A stretch of 35,318 bases of DNA from Verrucomicrobiota bacterium. GTDB lineage: Bacteria > Verrucomicrobiota > Verrucomicrobiia > Opitutales > Opitutaceae. Each line of letters starts with the position of its first letter. The first letter of the stretch is position 1. The position numbers and the translations under genes are program-made. The DNA is taken from the NCBI GenBank assembly GCA_023430565.1, contig JAEZAD010000144.1, positions 1-35,318 on the forward strand, written 5' to 3'. The notes beneath the pieces were generated by a model, which worked only from the letters and a program-made list of their open reading frames with translations, ran no database searches and was not told the origin of the DNA. Shown here one piece after another: positions 16,475-24,044 of the stretch.

Positions 16475-16501
16475 TAAACCCCCGGGCGTTTCGGCCGATA
16501 G
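16475..16501 (+). promoter_or_regulatory. Sigma-28 promoter of the cheX operon
   Basis: -35 TAAACCCC (16475-16482; TAAA core only), 11 bases, -10 GCCGATAG (16494-16501; 7 of 8). It would give a leader of about 25 bases to ATG 16533. Confidence 0.65.
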
Positions 16502-16532
16502 CAGCGGGAAGCAACGCATTTCGCCTTTCATC

Positions 16533-17066
16533 ATGCCTGCCGCCGAGCAAATCACCGCCCCTCAGATCAAAGAAAATATCGCGCGCGCCGTCACGGATGT
16601 GTTCAAGACGATGCTTGGGCGCGAGCCGACGTTGACTCCGGTGAACGGCGCGGATCTCGACCAGGTCTGGCCCGCGCAGTCGCCGCTGGCCGATAATCCG
16701 CGGCCGCATGTCGTGGGCACGGTGGGTTTCATCGGCGAGGCAAACGGGTTGATTTATTTGTATCTGGATCTTGGATTCGCCCGCCACTGCACCTGTCACC
16801 TGCTCGGGATGACCGAGGACGAGTTGAGCGAGGCGGGCGACGAGGTGATCAACGACGCGATCGGCGAGCTCACCAACATGACGGTGGGCAGCTTCAAGAA
16901 CGGCCTCTGTGACGCGGGCTACACCTGCAAGCTCACGATCCCGTCGATCCTGCACGGCAGCAATTTCACGATCGAGCCGATCAGCTCGGTGACGCGGCAC
17001 ATCTATCACTTCGATTGCTCCGGCCACAAGATCATCGCCGACATTCTGATGAAGCAGGACGAATAA
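16533..17066 (+). CDS. CheX-like chemotaxis phosphatase
   Basis: A 177-residue protein of the CheC/CheX/FliY family, which dephosphorylates CheY-P. The signature D-x3-E-x2-N is present (DAIGELTN) and a Pro follows 22 residues after the Asn (TIPSIL), close to the family spacing of 22 intervening residues. The fold of alternating hydrophobic strands (VVGTVGFIGE, GLIYLYLDLG) fits CheX. ATG 16533 is used because the upstream frame is intergenic; no Shine-Dalgarno site is seen. The gene has a sigma-28 promoter and is followed after 23 bases by a receiver/pseudo-receiver/STAS protein, suggesting the two work together. Confidence 0.85.
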   Translation: MPAAEQITAPQIKENIARAVTDVFKTMLGREPTLTPVNGADLDQVWPAQSPLADNPRPHVVGTVGFIGEANGLIYLYLDLGFARHCTCHLLGMTEDELSEAGDEVINDAIGELTNMTVGSFKNGLCDAGYTCKLTIPSILHGSNFTIEPISSVTRHIYHFDCSGHKIIADILMKQDE

Positions 17067-17089
17067 GCCTCACCTCACTTTCACACACC

Positions 17090-18241
17090 ATGCGCTACAA
17101 GATTCTCACCGTGGACGATTCGAAGACCGTCCGCATCATCGTCAAAAAAGCCTTCAAGTCCTACGACTGCGAAATCCTCGAGGCGGCGAACGGCGTCGAA
17201 GGCCTCGCGCTCGCGGCGAAGGAAAACCCCGACCTGATCCTCCTCGACGTCACGATGCCGGTGATGGATGGCGTGGAGATGCTGACGAAGTTGAAGGCGG
17301 ATCCGGCGCTCAAGGGGATCCCGGTGATGATGCTCACGGCCGAAGGCGGCCGCGACAACGTGCTGAAGATCGCGAAAATCGGCGTGCGCGATTATCTCGT
17401 GAAGCCGTTCAAGGAGGACGTGCTGATCGAGAAGGCCGGGCGCGTGATCGACCTGAAGCCGTTGTCGGAGACGCCGGCGAAGGCGAAATCCATTTTCGAT
17501 CCGGCGGACATCCTCATCGTCGAGGACAAGCCGGCGATCATCCAACAGATCCAGGAAGGCCTGAAGCACACGCCGTGGAAGGTGCATGGTGTGAGCACGC
17601 AGGGCGAGGCGATCGACTTCTGCTCGCGCACGCCGCCGGATCTGATGCTGGTGAGTCTTTCGCTGCCGGAGGAATCGGCGTTCACGCTGTTCCGCCTGAT
17701 TCGCACGAATGTGAAAACCAAATACACGCCGGTGTTCGCACTGGTGGTGAAGACCGAGACGGCGCAGCAGCAGCAGGCGCAGACGGTGGGTTTCAGTGCG
17801 ATCGTGACGAAGCCGATCGATCTCGGCGAACTTGAGACGAAGATGGCGAAGGCGATGAATCTCGACACGTCGCAGCGCTACTACGCGATCGAGGGCGACT
17901 CCTTGATCATGCGGCTGCCGGAGAATTGCTCGCCGGCGGTGATCGCCGAGGCGGCGACGTATTTGAAACCCAAATTCGCCGAAGCGGTGGACGCGGGGCA
18001 CAACAAGGTCGTGATCGACATCCATCAGATCCGCTCGCTGCACATGGGCGTGATCAAGCTGCTGTTCCAGGCGATGCAGACCTGCCGCGAGCTCGCGATG
18101 CAGTTCGCGCTCGTCGCGAATCCGCAAATCGTGGCGGAGTGCAAGGGCTTCGAGGATACGCGCTCGTGGACGTTTTACGATTCGCTCGAGGAGGCGAAGG
18201 CGAATCTGGGCAAGAGCCAGCCGGCGATGGCCACGGCGTGA
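17090..18241 (+). CDS. Receiver - pseudo-receiver - STAS-like signalling protein
   Basis: A 383-residue protein with an unusual architecture. Residues 1-120 are an intact receiver (DD 9-10, phosphoacceptor D53 in LLDVTMP, T83, K105). Residues about 140-255 are a second receiver in which the phosphoacceptor position is Ser 189 (LMLVSLSLP), although the VED and TKP motifs remain, so it is probably not phosphorylated. Residues about 264-375 resemble a STAS domain (KVVIDIHQIRSLHMGVIKLL, then MQFALVAN), but the usual phospho-Ser motif DSSG is missing. ATG 17090 follows a C/A-rich leader without Shine-Dalgarno. It is coupled to a CheX-like phosphatase and probably gets its signal reset by it. A strong terminator follows at 18277-18307. 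Function is inferred, the architecture is seen. Confidence 0.9.
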   Translation: MRYKILTVDDSKTVRIIVKKAFKSYDCEILEAANGVEGLALAAKENPDLILLDVTMPVMDGVEMLTKLKADPALKGIPVMMLTAEGGRDNVLKIAKIGVRDYLVKPFKEDVLIEKAGRVIDLKPLSETPAKAKSIFDPADILIVEDKPAIIQQIQEGLKHTPWKVHGVSTQGEAIDFCSRTPPDLMLVSLSLPEESAFTLFRLIRTNVKTKYTPVFALVVKTETAQQQQAQTVGFSAIVTKPIDLGELETKMAKAMNLDTSQRYYAIEGDSLIMRLPENCSPAVIAEAATYLKPKFAEAVDAGHNKVVIDIHQIRSLHMGVIKLLFQAMQTCRELAMQFALVANPQIVAECKGFEDTRSWTFYDSLEEAKANLGKSQPAMATA

Positions 18242-18276
18242 GTCGGTTTTCCTTTGGGGGTTAGTGAAGAAGCAGC

Positions 18277-18317
18277 GGGCGGGCGGTTTTTGTGTGGCCG
18301 CCCGCCCGATCGTTTTT
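18277..18317 (+). terminator. Terminator of the cheX operon
   Basis: 10-bp stem GGGCGGGCGG/CCGCCCGCCC (18277-18286, 18298-18307) with an 11-base loop, followed by GATCG and five T residues ending at 18317. Confidence 0.85.
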
Positions 18318-18375
18318 GCGGAGTTCGCGCCGGGGCAGGTGGCGCGCGGGACGCGGGCGCGGATGAAGGGCGGGC

Positions 18376-18400
18376 GTTGCGCGGCGAGCGCGCAACCTAC
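18376..18400. repeat. REP-like palindrome, copy 2
   Basis: Arms GTTGCGCG/CGCGCAAC around a GCGAG loop, then CTAC; same layout as 5831-5855. It lies between two convergent terminators. Confidence 0.45.
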
Positions 18401-18426
18401 GAGGCGTGAACGAGGGGGAGAAAAAA

Positions 18427-18450
18427 AGCCGCGCGAATCATCGCGCGGCT
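18427..18450 (-). terminator. Intrinsic terminator of the coiled-coil membrane protein gene
   Basis: 10-bp stem AGCCGCGCGA/TCGCGCGGCT with a 4-base loop; on the minus strand it runs into seven U residues (plus-strand A at 18421-18427). It lies 26 bases past the stop at 18476. Confidence 0.9.
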
Positions 18451-18475
18451 GACGGGAGCGGGAATTTTCGGCGGA

Positions 18476-19288
18476 TCAGCGCTGCGGGTTTTGCGCCTGA
18501 AGTTCGCTGAGGCGGCGGTCGATGTCGGCCATTTTGGCGACGAGGTCTTCCTCGACTTTTTTGCGGTCGTTGCTCGAAACGATGCTGAGGCTGGCGGCGT
18601 CTTTCACGACGTTGGCCGGCAGCGTGAGCAGGCGGGTGATGAGGCCCTGGTCCTTGAAGGAGCTGAGATAGAGGGCCGTGATTTCGTGCGAGAGTTTGAG
18701 CGAGTCCTGCGCCACGGCCTGCGTGGCCTGGAGGTTGTTGTTGAGCTGCTGGTTCTTTGCGAGTTCGGAGGTAAGGACGTTGCCGAGCTGATCGGAGATG
18801 CGCTGGGAATATTGCGCGATCGCTTCGCGCGTGAGGTTCTGGTCCTTCGACATCTCGGCGAGAATTGGCTGGATGCGCTCGGCCATGCGGGAGGAGACCT
18901 TGTCGACCTGCTCGTTCTGCATCTGCTCGGCTTCCTCGGGGCTTTGGGGGAGCGAATTGAACGGCTGGACCTTGCGGGCGATCGCTTCGGCGAGGGCGTC
19001 CATGCGTTCGACGTTGAGCTGCTGGAGCTCTTCATCGGTGCGGAACATGTCGGCTTCGCGGCGGGCGATGGCGTCGCGCAGGAGTTTGTTGGTCGCCTCG
19101 ATCTGCTGGCGGTTTTCTTCGGAGGCGGCGCGAAGGGCGTCGTTTTGCTCGCGCAGCGGCGTGAGCTCGGCCTGTTGGCGGGCGCTCATGTCGGCTACGG
19201 TTTTGTGCTGAAGCCAGAATGCCGCGCCGGTGATGAGGATCGCGGTCAGAAGGATCGCGGGGAACTGGTCTCGAAGTTTAGGCCACAT
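18476..19288 (-). CDS. Hypothetical membrane-anchored coiled-coil protein
   Basis: A 270-residue protein of no named family. Residues about 9-26 are one hydrophobic segment (FPAILLTAILITGAAFWL), which is a signal anchor that likely leaves the rest in the periplasm. Residues about 34-110 and 130-200 are predicted coiled coil, rich in Glu, Gln, Ala and Leu (for example RQQAELTPLREQNDALRAA). The C-terminus ends LQAQNPQR. The start at 19288 gives the anchor directly and the next plus-strand gene starts about 115 bases away. It is a single-gene unit with its own terminator. Scaffold or envelope-organising role is only a guess from shape. Confidence 0.75.
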   Translation of the reverse strand: MWPKLRDQFPAILLTAILITGAAFWLQHKTVADMSARQQAELTPLREQNDALRAASEENRQQIEATNKLLRDAIARREADMFRTDEELQQLNVERMDALAEAIARKVQPFNSLPQSPEEAEQMQNEQVDKVSSRMAERIQPILAEMSKDQNLTREAIAQYSQRISDQLGNVLTSELAKNQQLNNNLQATQAVAQDSLKLSHEITALYLSSFKDQGLITRLLTLPANVVKDAASLSIVSSNDRKKVEEDLVAKMADIDRRLSELQAQNPQR

Positions 19289-19402
19289 GAGGAGGAGGGG
19301 TGTTGGGGGCGGATGCTAGTAGTTGAAGGTCACAATGCAATGGCACGTTCGGGGCCGGTTTTCCGTTTGTTTTTGGCGACCGCCGCGCCACGTTGCCGGC
19401 CC

Positions 19403-19717
19403 ATGAGTCTGAATGCGGCCGAGCAGATGGTGTTCGATTACGTGCAATCCCACCCTGAGGAGAGACATTTCTGGGTGGGGAAGGTTCAATCGACTTTGAA
19501 GCAGCTGGGGGACGAACACGCGGCGGCGGCGCGGCTGGCGACGGACCTGTGGCACTATTTCGAAGAGCGCAGCGCGGCGGCGTCGCCGTTCCGCGAGTTG
19601 GCCGCGCGACAAGGCGTGCGGCGCACGAGCATGCGAAACCTCGCGGAGTATTTATTGCGGCTGTGGACGGAGCCGCGGCCGAAGAAACCGCGAGCGCCGG
19701 AGTGGGAGTTGCCGTGA
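19403..19717 (+). CDS. Small hypothetical protein
   Basis: A 104-residue protein, not assigned to a family. It begins MSLNAAEQMVFDYVQSH, continues with PEERHFWVGKVQSTLKQLGD and ends basic (RPKKPRAPEWELP). The pattern of short helices and the basic tail could suit a nucleic-acid-associated or regulatory protein, but nothing is diagnostic. ATG 19403 is the first start with a sensible composition; upstream of it the same frame overlaps the divergent coiled-coil gene. It lies between that gene and phoH, with about 140 bases before phoH. Confidence 0.55.
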   Translation: MSLNAAEQMVFDYVQSHPEERHFWVGKVQSTLKQLGDEHAAAARLATDLWHYFEERSAAASPFRELAARQGVRRTSMRNLAEYLLRLWTEPRPKKPRAPEWELP

Positions 19718-19844
19718 ACGTTGGCGGCGCGGGTATAAGTTCTTCGTGGATCGGCGCGGAAATGTGACGAAGACGTGAAACAATCGCGCGCGCGTTTACT
19801 CTATCATCGACAAGCGGCACGCTTCGTGCACAGTTGCTCACACG

Positions 19845-19853
19845 TTATCCACA
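19845..19853 (+). promoter_or_regulatory. Perfect DnaA box just upstream of phoH
   Basis: The sequence TTATCCACA matches the strongest DnaA-binding consensus exactly and lies 4 bases before the phoH start codon. A single box; no clustered boxes, AT-rich unwinding element or dnaA/dnaN gene is visible, so not an origin. Confidence 0.45.
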
Positions 19854-19857
19854 CACG

Positions 19858-21399
19858 ATGGAAAATTCCCGCGGGGCGATAGCCCCTAATCCGCGGATCA
19901 GGGTGTCGGCCAGAGTGAAGACCTTCGTCCTCGACACGAACGTTCTCCTCCACGATCCGCAGTCGATCTACAAGTTCGAGGACAACAATCTGGCGATTCC
20001 GGTCGAGGTGCTCGAGGAGCTGGATTCGATCAAGGCGGAGCAATCGACCGAGCGCGGACGCAATGCGCGCCGGGTGCATCGGATTCTGCAGGAGCTGCTG
20101 CCCGACTCGCGTTCGATGCACGAGGGAGTCGAGCTGCCGAATGGCGGCGCGCTCTCGATCATCATCAATCCCTATCTGGTCGATCCGAACCGCACGTCGC
20201 CGGCGATGGTGCGGCTGCGGGCGATCCTGCCGGATCTGTCGAAGAAGGACAACCGGATCATCGCGGCGGCGTTGTTTGTGCAGGAACAGTTTCCGCCGCC
20301 GACTATTTTGGTGACGAAGGACGTGAACGTGCAGCTGAAGGCGCGCGCGGTTGGGCTCGAGTCGGAGGATTATCTCAACGACAAGGTCCCGGAGCCGGTC
20401 GACGAGGCGAGCTATCGGGAGATCCCGATGTCGATCTACGAGCTGCAGCGATTCTGCTCGGAGGGGGCGTTCGAGTTGTCCGATGAGTTGGCGCGTCCGC
20501 TGTATCTCAACGAATACCTGCTGCTGCGTTCCGACGAAGGGAAGACGATGCCGGCGCGGTATTATGGCGACGGCAGCGTGCGGCGGTTGAAACTGCCGGA
20601 TTTCGTGAAGGCTCCGGGTGGCGTGCCGATTCGCGCGCGGAATCTCGAGCAGCAGTTTTTTCTGGATGCGCTGCTCGATGACAGCGTGCACATCGTCACG
20701 TGCTTCGGCAAAGCGGGCACGGGGAAGACGCTGCTTTCGATCGCGGGCGCGCTGCACCAGACGCAGGAGGATCATTCGCGCTATGATGGCGTGTCGATCT
20801 CGCGGCCCGTGATCGCGCTCGGCAAGGACATTGGATTTTTGCCCGGCACGCTCGAGGAAAAGATGAAGCCGTGGCTGCAGCCGTATTACGACGCGTTGGA
20901 GGTGTTGATGCCGTCGAAGCCGCCGAAGGACCCGCAGTTCGCGTCGAAAAAGGTCGCGAAGAAGATGCGCAAGAAGGGCGACGATCACCATCTCGCGGCG
21001 ATGATGGCGCCGCAGCAGAGTCATGCGTCGCAGAATGGCGGGCATGGCAATGCGACGCTGGCGAAGCCTTACGAACGGCTGTTGCGCAATGGCATGGTGG
21101 AGATCGAGGCGCTGGCGTTTATTCGCGGCCGCTCGATCGCGCGGCGCTTCTTCATCCTCGACGAGGCGCAGCAGTTGACGCCGCACGAGGCGAAGACGGT
21201 GATCACGCGCATTTCCGAGGGCTCGAAGATCGTGCTGATCGGCGATCCGGCGCAGATCGACAATCCTTACGTCGATTCACGCAGCAATGGGCTCGTCTAT
21301 TGCCACAATCGCATGAAAGGGCAGTCGATCGCGGCGCACGTGAAACTGATGAAGGGCGAGCGATCGCGGTTGGCGGAACTGGCGGCGGACTTGTTGTAG
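19858..21399 (+). CDS. PhoH2-type PIN-PhoH protein (PIN nuclease fused to PhoH ATPase)
   Basis: A 513-residue protein. The N-terminal PIN-like ribonuclease domain (about 20-170) has VLDTNVLLHDP with the first acidic residue near D26, EELDSIK and the acidic KDVNVQLKA region. The C-terminal PhoH domain (about 255-513) has Walker A GKAGTGKT near residues 284-291, SRPVIALGKDIGFLPGTLEEKM, FFILDEAQQLTP (Walker B) and GDPAQIDNP. PhoH2 proteins unwind and cleave RNA. A charged insert of about 40 residues, with repeated His, Lys and Gln, interrupts the ATPase domain near residues 365-405. ATG 19858 is preferred to an in-frame TTG at 19834; a perfect DnaA box lies just upstream. Confidence 0.93.
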   Translation: MENSRGAIAPNPRIRVSARVKTFVLDTNVLLHDPQSIYKFEDNNLAIPVEVLEELDSIKAEQSTERGRNARRVHRILQELLPDSRSMHEGVELPNGGALSIIINPYLVDPNRTSPAMVRLRAILPDLSKKDNRIIAAALFVQEQFPPPTILVTKDVNVQLKARAVGLESEDYLNDKVPEPVDEASYREIPMSIYELQRFCSEGAFELSDELARPLYLNEYLLLRSDEGKTMPARYYGDGSVRRLKLPDFVKAPGGVPIRARNLEQQFFLDALLDDSVHIVTCFGKAGTGKTLLSIAGALHQTQEDHSRYDGVSISRPVIALGKDIGFLPGTLEEKMKPWLQPYYDALEVLMPSKPPKDPQFASKKVAKKMRKKGDDHHLAAMMAPQQSHASQNGGHGNATLAKPYERLLRNGMVEIEALAFIRGRSIARRFFILDEAQQLTPHEAKTVITRISEGSKIVLIGDPAQIDNPYVDSRSNGLVYCHNRMKGQSIAAHVKLMKGERSRLAELAADLL

Positions 21400-21514
21400 C
21401 TTTTTTCGGTAAGCGACTTCCGCTGGCCAGGCGAACGACGTGAAGCGCCTGCGCGCAGGTTGCTACTCGCGGCGGTGATGGGCGGGGTTGAAGCGCCGCT
21501 CCACAAAAAAAGAA

Positions 21515-21536
21515 GGGCGGGTCCGAAGACCCGCCC
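21515..21536 (-). terminator. Terminator of the DUF6580 gene
   Basis: 9-bp stem GGGCGGGTC/GACCCGCCC with loop CGAA; on the minus strand it is followed by CTTC and seven T residues (plus A run 21505-21511). The phoH gene converges from the other side. Confidence 0.85.
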
Positions 21537-21562
21537 GCTTGGTGTTAGGTCACTGACGAAAC

Positions 21563-22141
21563 TCAGGCGTGGGCGCGGCGGGCGAGGAGGCTGGGCTGCT
21601 CGGCGCGAAGCGCGCGGTATTCCATCACCACGGCAAAAAGGCCGGTGAAGAACAGATCGCTCAGGAGGGAATTGCGGAAGAAGAGGAGCGTCGGCGGGAA
21701 TTGCGGATGACCAACGGTCATCGCCTGCCACCAACCGGCGAAGCTCTTGGTGTAGGAGAAGTCATACCACCACGCGTGGGTGTTGGTCACGAGGTAGAAC
21801 ACCACGGCGCCGGCGAGCGTGCCGGTGAAGAGGTTGAGCCAGTTTTTCCGCTGGGAGACGGCCCAGCCGAAGAAGAGGGCGAGGACGAAGCAGAGCGCGC
21901 GGACGCCGGCGGCGCCGAAGGTCCACTCGTAACCCATCTGCGTGGCGTAGTAGTGATCCAGATACAGATCGGAGAGGAGCAGGGCGGCGAACGGAACGAC
22001 CCACATGCGACGGTCGCGGAAGTAAACCCCTCCGCAGAACGCGAGCGCCATGATCGGCGCGAAATTCGAGAAGGCGGGCTCCCAGACGGCGGCGACGCGC
22101 CAACCGGCGGCAAGGATGATCAAAATGGCAGGAAGGATCAT
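21563..22141 (-). CDS. DUF6580-like integral membrane protein
   Basis: A 192-residue protein with about five membrane segments (ILPAILIILAAGW, APIMALAFCGGVYF, WVVPFAALLLSDLYL, ALCFVLALFFGWAV, GTLAGAVVFYLVTN and a last FFTGLFAVVMEYRAL). The NFAPIMALAFCGG and VTNTHAW segments fit the DUF6580 family as I remember it, a membrane family of unproven function with a layout reminiscent of ECF transporter S components. ATG 22141 is chosen as it starts at the first hydrophobic segment; the frame opens further upstream by 13 codons. It lies 126 bases downstream of the cobalamin adenosyltransferase on the same strand, which suggests a link to cobalamin or a similar cofactor. No cobalamin riboswitch was recognised in that gap. 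Confidence 0.75.
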   Translation of the reverse strand: MILPAILIILAAGWRVAAVWEPAFSNFAPIMALAFCGGVYFRDRRMWVVPFAALLLSDLYLDHYYATQMGYEWTFGAAGVRALCFVLALFFGWAVSQRKNWLNLFTGTLAGAVVFYLVTNTHAWWYDFSYTKSFAGWWQAMTVGHPQFPPTLLFFRNSLLSDLFFTGLFAVVMEYRALRAEQPSLLARRAHA

Positions 22142-22267
22142 GACGGGGTGGGATATGAGGACGAAGGAAGGCGCAAGCAAGCGCGGTTTGGACGGGACGA
22201 CATCGAGCAGACGGACGTAACGACCGGATAAGGATTTCTCCGTAGACGGCCGGCGGGCGAAAGCGGG

Positions 22268-22801
22268 CTAGGCTTTTTCGGCTTCGCGCGCCATGAGCCA
22301 GAGCAGGTCGGCGACGCGGTTGACGAATTGTCCGACGAGCGGCCGGACGGTGCGGCCGTGCGACGGAAGCGACCAGAGGCGACGCTCGGCGCGGCGGGCG
22401 GCGGTGCGGGCGAGATCGAGGGCGGCGGCGGGCAGGTTGGCGCCGGGGGTGGCCCAGCCGTCGAAGCGGAGGTTCATCGCTTCGAGCCGGGCGATCGCGG
22501 CGTCGACGCGCGCGAGCTCGGCCTCGCCGACCTTGGGGAATTTCGACGCGGCATAGCGGGCGGCGTCGGCTTCGGCGCACGCGAGCTCGCCCATGAGGGA
22601 GATGAGGTCGTGTTGAATGGCCTCGAGTGCGGAGCGGCGATCGGCGTCGGGGAGGGCGGATTTCGCGAAGCCGATGGCGGCGTTGAGCTCGTCGAACGCG
22701 CCGACGGCTTCGATTTGCGGGTGATCTTTTGGGACGCGCTGGCCGTAGAGAAGACTCGTGGTGCCGGCGTCGCCGGTGCGCGTGGCGATGGAGGTGGGCA
22801 T
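22268..22801 (-). CDS. PduO-type ATP:cob(I)alamin adenosyltransferase
   Basis: A 177-residue enzyme that makes adenosylcobalamin from cob(I)alamin and ATP. The hallmarks are present: N-terminal TRTGDAGTTSL (ATP-binding loop), FDELNA near residue 36, the ARRAERRLWSL segment and the C-terminal VNRVADLLWLMAR. Length is typical of the family. It follows the oxidoreductase gene with a 4-base gap, so the two are cotranscribed. Its presence implies that the organism uses adenosylcobalamin enzymes. Confidence 0.95.
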   Translation of the reverse strand: MPTSIATRTGDAGTTSLLYGQRVPKDHPQIEAVGAFDELNAAIGFAKSALPDADRRSALEAIQHDLISLMGELACAEADAARYAASKFPKVGEAELARVDAAIARLEAMNLRFDGWATPGANLPAAALDLARTAARRAERRLWSLPSHGRTVRPLVGQFVNRVADLLWLMAREAEKA

Positions 22802-22805
22802 GGGA

Positions 22806-23882
22806 TCAGGCGAGGCGTCGCGCGGCGGCCTGGGCGCGAAGGCAGAGCTCGGCGGCTTTGAAGGCGTGCGCTTGGGTCATGGCTTTTTCGGTGCGGTTGA
22901 GGCAGTCGAGGATGAGTTCGCCGAAGAAGCGGAAACCGACCTGGCCGGCGACGTCGAGGCGGTGTTCGCCGCGGTCGTCGACGAGATAGACGTGATCGCC
23001 GGTCGCTTCGCGGGCGACGTCGACGTATTTGCGAAGTTCGATGTAGCCCTTCGTGCCGAGAAGGAGCGTGCGGCCGTCGCCCCATGTGCTCAGCCCGTCG
23101 GGCGTGAACCAGTCGACGCGGACGTAGTTGGACGTGCCGTTATCGCCGACGAGCGAGGCTTCGCCGAAGTCTTCGAATTCGGGTTTGTCGGGATTGGCGT
23201 AGTTGGCGATCGCGGCTTGGGTGACGGTGGCGTCGGTCGCGCCGGAAAAGTGGAGAAACTGTTCGAACTGGTGGCTGCCGATGTCGCAGAGGATGCCGCC
23301 GAATTTTTCGCGTTCGAAGAACCAAGCGGGGCGCGAAGGTTTGTTGAGGCGGTGCGGGCCGAGGCCGATGACCTGGACAACGCGGCCGATGGCGCCGCCG
23401 TGCACGAGGTCGCTGGCGTGCATCGCGGATTCGACGTGGAGACGCTCGCTGAAATACACCATGTATTTGCGGCGGGTCGTGGCGGCGACGCGGCGGGCTT
23501 CCGCGAGTTGTTCGAAGGTGGTGAACGGCGTTTTGTCGGTGAAGTAATCCTTGTCGGCGGACATCACGCGGCAGCCGATGGCGGCGCGTTCGTTGGGGAT
23601 GGCGGCGGCGGCGACGAGGCGAACGTCGGGATCGGCGAGGATTTCGTCGAGCGACCGGGCGACGCGGGCTTGGGGAAACTTGGCGCGGAAAGCATCGACT
23701 TTGGCGGGATCGGAATCGAAGACCCAGCGGAGCTCGGCGCCGGCTTCGACGAGGCCGTTGCACTGGCCGTAGATGTGTCCGTGTTCCAGATACGCGGCGG
23801 CGAAGACGAATTCGCCGGGTTTCACGACCGGGCGCGGCTGGCCCTGAGGGGCGTAGTTCATGCCGTCGGATTTTTGGGACAT
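22806..23882 (-). CDS. Gfo/Idh/MocA-family oxidoreductase
   Basis: A 358-residue NAD(P)-dependent dehydrogenase of the glucose-fructose oxidoreductase / inositol dehydrogenase family. The N-terminal domain (to about 150) is the Rossmann fold, and the usual EKP catalytic motif appears as DKTPF near residue 115. The C-terminal domain (about 150-355) includes GGILCDIGSHQFEQFL and later strands of the substrate sheet. The family normally starts closer to the first strand; here a 25-residue lead precedes it. Substrate is likely a sugar or polyol, but this is not resolvable. It is the first gene of a two-gene unit with the cobalamin adenosyltransferase; no functional link is evident. Confidence 0.9.
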   Translation of the reverse strand: MSQKSDGMNYAPQGQPRPVVKPGEFVFAAAYLEHGHIYGQCNGLVEAGAELRWVFDSDPAKVDAFRAKFPQARVARSLDEILADPDVRLVAAAAIPNERAAIGCRVMSADKDYFTDKTPFTTFEQLAEARRVAATTRRKYMVYFSERLHVESAMHASDLVHGGAIGRVVQVIGLGPHRLNKPSRPAWFFEREKFGGILCDIGSHQFEQFLHFSGATDATVTQAAIANYANPDKPEFEDFGEASLVGDNGTSNYVRVDWFTPDGLSTWGDGRTLLLGTKGYIELRKYVDVAREATGDHVYLVDDRGEHRLDVAGQVGFRFFGELILDCLNRTEKAMTQAHAFKAAELCLRAQAAARRLA

Positions 23883-24044
23883 GGGCGGTTAGGGGCGGAC
23901 GAAGGCCGGGTCGGTCATTCGGCAGAAGCGAGGAATCCGGGGCGGAAACCTGCGACGGGCGCACATGTGGATTCTTCGCTTCGCTCAGAATGCGGGAGCA
24001 TGACGGAAGGAGACGACGGGGATGGCAGGACCGGCGGAAAAGAT

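Noticed and set aside
19339..19360. Sigma-54 promoter-like TGGCACG
   Set aside because: No TTGC at the correct distance; likely chance.
19718..19857. Replication origin near the DnaA box
   Set aside because: Only one box, no AT-rich element and no dnaA, dnaN or gyrase genes.
22142..22267. Cobalamin riboswitch upstream of the DUF6580 gene
   Set aside because: No B12-box-like conserved core; only short GC repeats.
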